Below are positions 33,110 through 39,854 of a DNA stretch of 39,854 nucleotides, one piece after another. Position 1 is the first letter of the stretch. Every line of letters starts with the position of its first letter. This stretch comes from Sphingomonas sp. (GTDB lineage Bacteria > Pseudomonadota > Alphaproteobacteria > Sphingomonadales > Sphingomonadaceae): assembly GCF_023266535.1 (NCBI RefSeq), contig NZ_JAHFPY010000015.1, positions 1 to 39,854 on the forward strand, read 5' to 3'. The notes beneath the pieces are model-generated. The model ran no database searches. It was not told where the DNA came from and saw nothing but the letters and a program-made list of their open reading frames with translations. The position numbers and the translations under genes were made by a program.

Positions 33110-33690
33110 GCTTCGACGCGGCTCCCCGGCTTCACCGCCGGAATCTTGGCCAGTTCCTCGGGCAGATCATCGGCGTCGTATGTCGGCACATCGATCCGGA
33201 TCAGGGGGAAGAAGGGCACCCCCAAATCGGCATTGCCGCCCGACCGGTCGACCAGCGCTGCCTCGGCGACGACCTTGCCGCCAGCGTCGCCGATCGCCGC
33301 AATCGCTTCCTTCGACGACAGGCCGGTGGTGACCACATCCTCGACCATCAGCACCCTTGCCCCAGGCTTCAGCGCGAAGCCGCGACGCAGGTGGAACACG
33401 CCCTCGGGCCGCTCGACGAACATTGCCGGCCTGCCCAGCGCCCGGCCCATTTCATGGCCGATGATCACGCCGCCCATCGCAGGTGAGACCACCACGTCGA
33501 TGGATTCGCGCAAGTCCGCCGGCAGCTTGTCGGCCAGCGCCCGCGCCAGCCGTTCGGCCCGGCTTGGGTCCATCAATACCCGCGCGCATTGCAGGTAGCG
33601 CGGGCTCCTGAGGCCCGACGAGAGGATGAAATGGCCTTCCAGCAGCGCGTCCGCGGCGCGGAATTCCGCCAAAATCTGCTCGTCGGTCAC
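33106..33690 (-). CDS. pyrE: orotate phosphoribosyltransferase
   Basis: A 194-residue enzyme joining orotate to PRPP in pyrimidine synthesis. The PRPP-binding motif is [17 protein letters not shown], and the N-terminal [15 protein letters not shown] loop is of the family type. It is first in the minus-strand run pyrE-pdxJ-membrane protein-acpS-lepB-AI-2E permease, with overlaps or gaps of a few bases throughout. It is divergent from the cytochrome oxidase genes. Confidence 0.95.
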   Translation of the reverse strand: MTDEQILAEFRAADALLEGHFILSSGLRSPRYLQCARVLMDPSRAERLARALADKLPADLRESIDVVVSPAMGGVIIGHEMGRALGRPAMFVERPEGVFHLRRGFALKPGARVLMVEDVVTTGLSSKEAIAAIGDAGGKVVAEAALVDRSGGNADLGVPFFPLIRIDVPTYDADDLPEELAKIPAVKPGSRVEA

Positions 33691-33751
33691 GCTGTTCTCC
33701 TTGGCCTTCGCGGCCCGAAATAGGCGCGCCGCGCGTCCCTCGCAACCGCCG

Positions 33752-33780
33752 CTTGAGGGACTGGAATGTCCCGCCTATAA
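33752..33780 (+). promoter_or_regulatory. sigma-70-type promoter candidate for ctaC-ctaD
   Basis: CTTGAG (33752-33757), a 17-base spacer and CTATAA (33775-33780) lie 66 bases before the ctaC start in the divergent pyrE/ctaC region. The spacing and both hexamers fit the alphaproteobacterial consensus. No transcript data are available. Confidence 0.55.
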
Positions 33781-33845
33781 GGCCGCCAATTCCGGCCCGG
33801 CCGTCCATCGGCGGGCCAATCCTGGCAACCCAATCAATCGGGGTG

Positions 33846-36631
<2,786 letters not shown>

Positions 36632-36654
36632 GATTCGGCCTGACTAAAAATGAA

Positions 36655-36687
36655 AGCGCCCCGGTCCCGGCCGGGGCGCTTTTCTTT
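36655..36687 (+). terminator. intrinsic terminator of ctaCD
   Basis: A 10-bp stem (agcgccccgg with ccggggcgct), a 6-base loop and TTTCTTT. The CtaCD transcript should stop here, before the repeat-bracketed orphan gene. Confidence 0.88.
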
Positions 36688-36708
36688 GGAAGAAGCCCTC
36701 ACGCCCTA

Positions 36709-36736
36709 ATGACCACTTTCGACCCATTGCGGTCAT
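36709..36736 (-). repeat. palindromic repeat copy C (28 bp)
   Basis: Read on the minus strand it begins ATGACCGCAATGGGTCGAAA and ends GGTCAT; outer 6 bp are perfectly inverted. It lies between the ctaD terminator and the orphan gene. Confidence 0.8.
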
Positions 36737-36740
36737 GACA

Positions 36741-37058
36741 CTAGAGGATCAATAGGCCCCCATGCTTCGAGTAAAAGCAATCGTAGGCCAGGTCCATGTC
36801 GGTGACATTTGACGGCGGCTGTACAATAACAACCATCGGCTTTGATACGAGCGGTCTCTGAATGTCGCCATCACGCCAGGGCCTAACGGTGACAACTTCA
36901 AACCCGCATTTAACGGCGTCTTTCGCTGATTTCGCCATCTGAGAAGCCGAACCGGCCGAAACAACACGTGGTGCGAAATCGGGCTCATCAGTAGTCTGCG
37001 CATGTGTCGGGGTGGCAGTAAGTGCCAAGGAGATCGATGCCAAAACTCGGTGGGCCAC
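36741..37058 (-). CDS. orphan secreted protein in a repeat-bracketed cassette
   Basis: A 105-residue protein with a signal peptide (MAHRVLASISLALTATPTHA, cleavage before QTTDEP) and two Cys in the mature part (VKCGFE, YDCFYS), probably one disulfide. I recognise no family. The likely start is GTG 37058, without a strong ribosome site, so the start is uncertain. GC content (about half) is far below the oxidase genes on either side. Copies of the 28-bp repeat lie on the left (36709) and right (37080, 37106). It splits the ctaCD and ctaB-G-E units and runs against them, pointing to insertion. Confidence 0.6.
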   Translation of the reverse strand: MAHRVLASISLALTATPTHAQTTDEPDFAPRVVSAGSASQMAKSAKDAVKCGFEVVTVRPWRDGDIQRPLVSKPMVVIVQPPSNVTDMDLAYDCFYSKHGGLLIL

Positions 37059-37079
37059 TCGGGGACACTATGGTTGCAA

Positions 37080-37107
37080 GCGTCCGTTTTCCACCCATTT
37101 CGGTCAT
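37080..37107 (-). repeat. palindromic repeat copy D1 (28 bp)
   Basis: Minus-strand reading begins ATGACCGAAATGGGTGGAAA and ends CGGACGC (last two bases diverged). It overlaps copy D2 by two bases, so the two are tandem. It lies 21 bases before the orphan gene start, in what would be its promoter. Confidence 0.75.
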
Positions 37108-37133
37108 GACCGCTTTCGACCCATTCCGGCCAT
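37106..37133 (-). repeat. palindromic repeat copy D2 (28 bp)
   Basis: Minus-strand reading begins ATGGCCGGAATGGGTCGAAA and ends CGGTCAT; ends inverted with one mismatch. Same orientation as copies C and D1. Confidence 0.8.
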
Positions 37134-37228
37134 TCGGTGGCCAACGCCTTTAGCCACGACCGTGGTTGCTCCAAACCCTTGGCAGCGGCCCCTTTCCTCC
37201 CTTCGGCCGACCCCCTATAGGCACGCGC

Positions 37229-38137
37229 GTGACCAGCGTCCCCCTGACCCGCGAATCCCAGCTGCCGGCCGATTGGCGCGACCTGCTCGCGCTGACCAAG
37301 CCGCGCGTGATGAGCCTGGTGGTGTTCACCGGCCTGTGCGGCCTCCTCGCCGCGCCGGGGCCGGTCCATCCGGTACTCGGCTTCACCGCCGTGCTGTGCA
37401 TCGCGCTCGGCGCGGGCGCGGCCGGGGCGCTCAACCAATGGTATGAGGCCGACCTCGACGCCAAGATGAAACGGACCGCCGGCCGGCCGCTTCCCGCCGG
37501 GCGGATGAGCCGCCAGACCGCGCTCCATTTCGGGGTCGGGCTCGCCGCCTTCTCGGTGATCCTGATGGACCTCGCCGCCAATCACCTTGCCGCTGCGGTG
37601 CTGGCCCTTTCGATCCTCTTCTATGTGCTGGTCTATACCGTCTGGCTGAAGCCGCGGACCGCCCAGAACATCGTCATCGGCGGCGCCGCCGGGGCCTTCC
37701 CGCCGCTGATCGGCTGGGCGGCGGTGACCGGCGATGTCACGACCCTGCCGATCCTGCTGTTCGCGATCATCTTCCTGTGGACCCCGCCGCACTTCTGGGC
37801 GCTGTCGCTGTTCGTCCGGACCGATTACGCCAATGCCGGCATCCCGATGCTGCCGGTTGTCGCCGGCATCGAAAGCACCCGCCGCCAGATCCTGCTCTAC
37901 ACGCTGCCGATGATCGCCGCCGCGGTGGCGCCCTGGGCGCTGGGCCTGACTGGATGGGTCTATGGCACCGCCTCGACCATCCTCAGCGCCATCTTCCTGG
38001 TGCTGGCCTTCAACGTCTTCGCCAACAAGGCGACCGAGCCCAAGGCGATGGGTCCGGAAAAGAAGCTGTTCGCTTTCTCCATCTTCTACCTGTTCGGGTT
38101 GTTCGCCGCGCTGGTGATCGACCGGTGGCTGATCTGA
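37229..38137 (+). CDS. ctaB: protohaem IX farnesyltransferase (haem O synthase)
   Basis: A 302-residue polytopic enzyme of the UbiA prenyltransferase superfamily that converts haem B to haem O for the aa3 oxidase. The prenyl-diphosphate site is [20 protein letters not shown] (69-88), and the second Asp-rich loop region is [18 protein letters not shown] 37229 is used, with AGG 8 bases upstream, giving the usual N-terminus ahead of [13 protein letters not shown]; the longer open frame adds nothing family-like. The next small gene starts on the last base of its stop. Confidence 0.95.
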   Translation: MTSVPLTRESQLPADWRDLLALTKPRVMSLVVFTGLCGLLAAPGPVHPVLGFTAVLCIALGAGAAGALNQWYEADLDAKMKRTAGRPLPAGRMSRQTALHFGVGLAAFSVILMDLAANHLAAAVLALSILFYVLVYTVWLKPRTAQNIVIGGAAGAFPPLIGWAAVTGDVTTLPILLFAIIFLWTPPHFWALSLFVRTDYANAGIPMLPVVAGIESTRRQILLYTLPMIAAAVAPWALGLTGWVYGTASTILSAIFLVLAFNVFANKATEPKAMGPEKKLFAFSIFYLFGLFAALVIDRWLI

Positions 38138-38268
38138 TGCCGCAGGACGACGACGAGGTAATCCGTAAGCGGCAGCGGGAGCGGGCACGCCTGATGGCCA
38201 TATTGCTCGGCGTGTTTGTCGTGCTGATGTTCGCCATCACCATCGCCAAGATGACGGTCAATCGATGA
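38137..38268 (+). CDS. 43-residue single-pass membrane protein between ctaB and ctaG
   Basis: A small protein, [20 protein letters not shown] then AILLGVFVVLMFAITIAKMTVNR: a highly charged N-terminus and one membrane helix (about 19-38). Its ATG overlaps the ctaB stop (TGATG) and its stop overlaps the ctaG start (ATGA), so it is fully coupled. A small membrane ORF at this place is common in alphaproteobacterial oxidase clusters (sometimes called CoxF-like), and a role in oxidase assembly is likely but unproven. Confidence 0.85.
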   Translation: MPQDDDEVIRKRQRERARLMAILLGVFVVLMFAITIAKMTVNR

Positions 38269-38810
38269 ACAGCGTCGCGCAGAAGAACCGCACCGTCGGG
38301 TTCCGCGCCGCCCTGTTCGGCATCGCCATGCTGGCGCTCGCCTTCGCGTCCGTGCCGCTCTACCGCGTCTTCTGCCAGGTCACCGGCTTTGGCGGGACGA
38401 CGATGAAGGCCGCCGCCGCGCCAGGCGCTGTTACCGGCGAGATCGGCGTGCGGTTCGACGCCAACATCGACCCGCGCCTGCCTTGGAAATTCGTGCCGGA
38501 GCAGGAGACGGTGCGCATCCATCCCGGCGCACGCACGACGATCTATTATGACGCGACCAACTACACCGCGCGTTCGACCACGGGGCAGGCGATCTTCAAC
38601 GTCACGCCCGAATCCGCCGGCAAATATTTCAGCAAGATCGAATGTTTCTGCTTCACCGAACAGACGCTGAAACCGGGCCAGAGCGTGCGCATGCCGGTGG
38701 TCTTTTTCGTCGATCCCAAGCTGCGCCAGGACCCCGATACCAGGCCGATCGACGAGATCACCTTGAGCTACACATTTTATCCGGTGGATAATCCGGAAAC
38801 CGCTCGCTAG
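38265..38810 (+). CDS. ctaG: cytochrome c oxidase assembly protein CtaG (Cox11 type)
   Basis: A 181-residue copper chaperone that delivers CuB to subunit I. It has one N-terminal membrane helix (about 14-31), then a periplasmic domain with the copper-binding CFCF (Cys127, Cys129 in KIECFCFTEQ) and Cys37 (FCQVTGFGG). All ligands are present. The ATG overlaps the upstream stop by 4 bases; ctaE follows after 31 bases. Confidence 0.96.
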   Translation: MNSVAQKNRTVGFRAALFGIAMLALAFASVPLYRVFCQVTGFGGTTMKAAAAPGAVTGEIGVRFDANIDPRLPWKFVPEQETVRIHPGARTTIYYDATNYTARSTTGQAIFNVTPESAGKYFSKIECFCFTEQTLKPGQSVRMPVVFFVDPKLRQDPDTRPIDEITLSYTFYPVDNPETAR

Positions 38811-38841
38811 AGCGGCTAGCAATCACAGGGAAACGAGATTC

Positions 38842-39747
38842 ATGGCTGGCACCAAGAACCACGATTATCACATCCTTCCGCCCGACCAGTGGCCGATCAT
38901 CGGTGCCACCGCCGCGCTGTCCTTCTTCGGCGGGATGGTGATGTGGATGCACGACAATCCCTACGGCAAATTCCTCATTCTGTTAGGGGTCATCGGCATC
39001 GCCACAACCATGTTCAACTGGTGGGCCAATGTGATCCGCGAAGGCAAGGCCGGCGATCATACCCCGGTGGTCCAGCTGCACCTGCGCTACGGCATGATCA
39101 TGTTCATCGCCTCGGAGGTGATGTTCTTCGTTGCCTGGTTCTGGGCTTTCTTCTCGTCGGCCCTGTTCCCGGCCCCGGTCGAATGGGTCGACGGCGCGGT
39201 CCAGCATATCACCAACCCGGCGACGGCGGGCATCTGGCCGATGAAGGGCCTCGAAGTGCTCGATCCGTTCGGCTTCCCGCTCCTCAACACCTTCATCCTG
39301 CTCTGTTCGGGTACCACCGTGACCTGGGCGCATCACGCCATGATCCATGGTCATCGCGGCGGCGAGATGAAGGGGCTGTGGGGCGCGCTCGGCGTGGGCG
39401 AGAATGACGGGCTCAAAAAGGGCCTGTGGCTGACCATCCTGCTCGGCCTGCTGTTCACCTCGATCCAGGCCTATGAATATATCCATGCGCCGTTCGGCTT
39501 TAAGGCGAACATCTTCGGCGCGACCTTCTTCATGGCTACCGGCTTCCACGGTTTCCACGTCATCATCGGCACCATCTTCCTGATCGTCTGCCTGGCCCGC
39601 GCCTACAAGGGCGACTTCACGCCGCAGCATCACTTCGGGTTCGAAGCCGCGGCCTGGTACTGGCACTTCGTCGACGTCGTGTGGCTGTTCCTGTTCGTGT
39701 CGATCTACGTCTGGGGCGGCGCCGGCGCACCTCACCACGGCGGATAA
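38842..39747 (+). CDS. ctaE: cytochrome c oxidase subunit III
   Basis: A 301-residue subunit with seven predicted membrane helices. LRYGMIMFIASEVMFFVAWF carries the conserved Glu, and the tail HFGFEAAAWYWHFVDVVWLF is the family signature. It stabilises the catalytic core. GGGAAACGAG lies before ATG 38842. The stop overlaps the next start by one base (TAATG). Confidence 0.97.
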   Translation: MAGTKNHDYHILPPDQWPIIGATAALSFFGGMVMWMHDNPYGKFLILLGVIGIATTMFNWWANVIREGKAGDHTPVVQLHLRYGMIMFIASEVMFFVAWFWAFFSSALFPAPVEWVDGAVQHITNPATAGIWPMKGLEVLDPFGFPLLNTFILLCSGTTVTWAHHAMIHGHRGGEMKGLWGALGVGENDGLKKGLWLTILLGLLFTSIQAYEYIHAPFGFKANIFGATFFMATGFHGFHVIIGTIFLIVCLARAYKGDFTPQHHFGFEAAAWYWHFVDVVWLFLFVSIYVWGGAGAPHHGG

Positions 39748-39854
39748 TGAGCGAGGCGCCAACCGGCGCCGCGCCGTCGCTGGCGGCGGCGAGCTTTGAA
39801 GGGCTGTGTCCCCGCTGCGGAGCGAGGACCTTGTTCGCTGGATTGACCGGATTT
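39747..39854 (+). CDS. DUF983-type protein, N-terminal part (runs off the window)
   Basis: The first 36 residues of a gene starting on the last base of the ctaE stop. The piece GLCPRCGARTLFAG is the CPxCG zinc-ribbon start typical of DUF983 membrane proteins, which regularly follow ctaE in alphaproteobacterial oxidase clusters (often before SURF1). The remainder lies outside the window. Confidence 0.8.
   Translation, partial: MSEAPTGAAPSLAAASFEGLCPRCGARTLFAGLTGF

Noticed and set aside
36749-38188. 479-residue open frame antisense to ctaB and overlapping the orphan gene
   Set aside because: No family resemblance and Gln/Arg/His-rich; ctaB motifs are unambiguous on the plus strand.

Overview
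The window is GC-rich chromosomal DNA (roughly two thirds G+C by eye). It looks like a sphingomonad-type alphaproteobacterium. The evidence is the alphaproteobacterial gene neighbourhoods (ctaC-ctaD / ctaB-small ORF-ctaG-ctaE-DUF983; rpsU next to an FKBP; pyrE-pdxJ-acpS-lepB; purE-purK), the 41-residue YkgO-type ribosomal protein L36, and Ala/Pro-rich secreted proteins. The assignment is by gene content and recall, not by a search. Nearly all of the window is ordinary chromosomal core. No tRNA, rRNA, CRISPR array or prophage is visible.

Layout. 1-6.1 kb: an M16 metalloprotease lipoprotein, a class A beta-lactamase-like serine hydrolase whose omega loop lacks the catalytic Glu, a small secreted protein, and purE-purK on the minus strand. 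6.2-8.8 kb: a minimal coiled-coil GGDEF protein, gpmA and an M14 carboxypeptidase. 8.8-10.4 kb: an accessory patch with an AT-rich membrane-protein gene and a REP-associated tyrosine transposase (RAYT), bounded by related short repeats. 10.5-12.7 kb: an M28 peptidase, ykgO/rpmJ and a small secreted protein. 12.75-17.9 kb: a minus-strand arginine run purT-argC-argJ-argB-argR-lipoprotein with a 24-bp ARG-box-like palindrome in front of argC. 18-23 kb: a cyclophilin, a zinc-ribbon protein, a YbbA/YbbP-type ABC exporter and the divergent TesA-type esterase. 23-26 kb: two tandem PilZ proteins and two unrelated L,D-transpeptidases facing each other across a shared terminator. 26-28.1 kb: an AraC regulator divergent from two tiny unannotated ORFs and an OsmC-like gene. 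28.2-33.7 kb: an orphan gene, rpsU, FKBP, an AI-2E family permease, then pyrE-pdxJ-(membrane protein)-acpS-lepB on the minus strand. 33.8-39.85 kb: the aa3-type cytochrome c oxidase genes, interrupted between ctaD and ctaB by an orphan gene.

How the genes work together. The arginine run holds a self-contained acetyl-cycle pathway plus its repressor; the palindrome suggests that ArgR controls the whole run, including itself. The 23-26 kb block pairs predicted c-di-GMP receptors with 3-3 cross-linking cell-wall enzymes. The terminal block encodes subunits I, II and III of the oxidase with haem O synthase (CtaB) and copper insertion (CtaG).

The most unusual signal is a family of five 27-28 bp imperfect palindromes. 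They begin ATGRCCG, contain AATGGGTNGAAA and end CGGNCAT. They occur only in two places, and in each place they bracket a single low-GC orphan gene set between core genes (28177-28665 and 36709-37133). A second repeat family (attacggtgacagt and relatives) marks the edges of the AT-rich gene and the RAYT at 9.0-10.4 kb. Together these look like small gene cassettes inserted at core loci by repeat-linked events. That interpretation is inference; the repeats themselves are directly visible.
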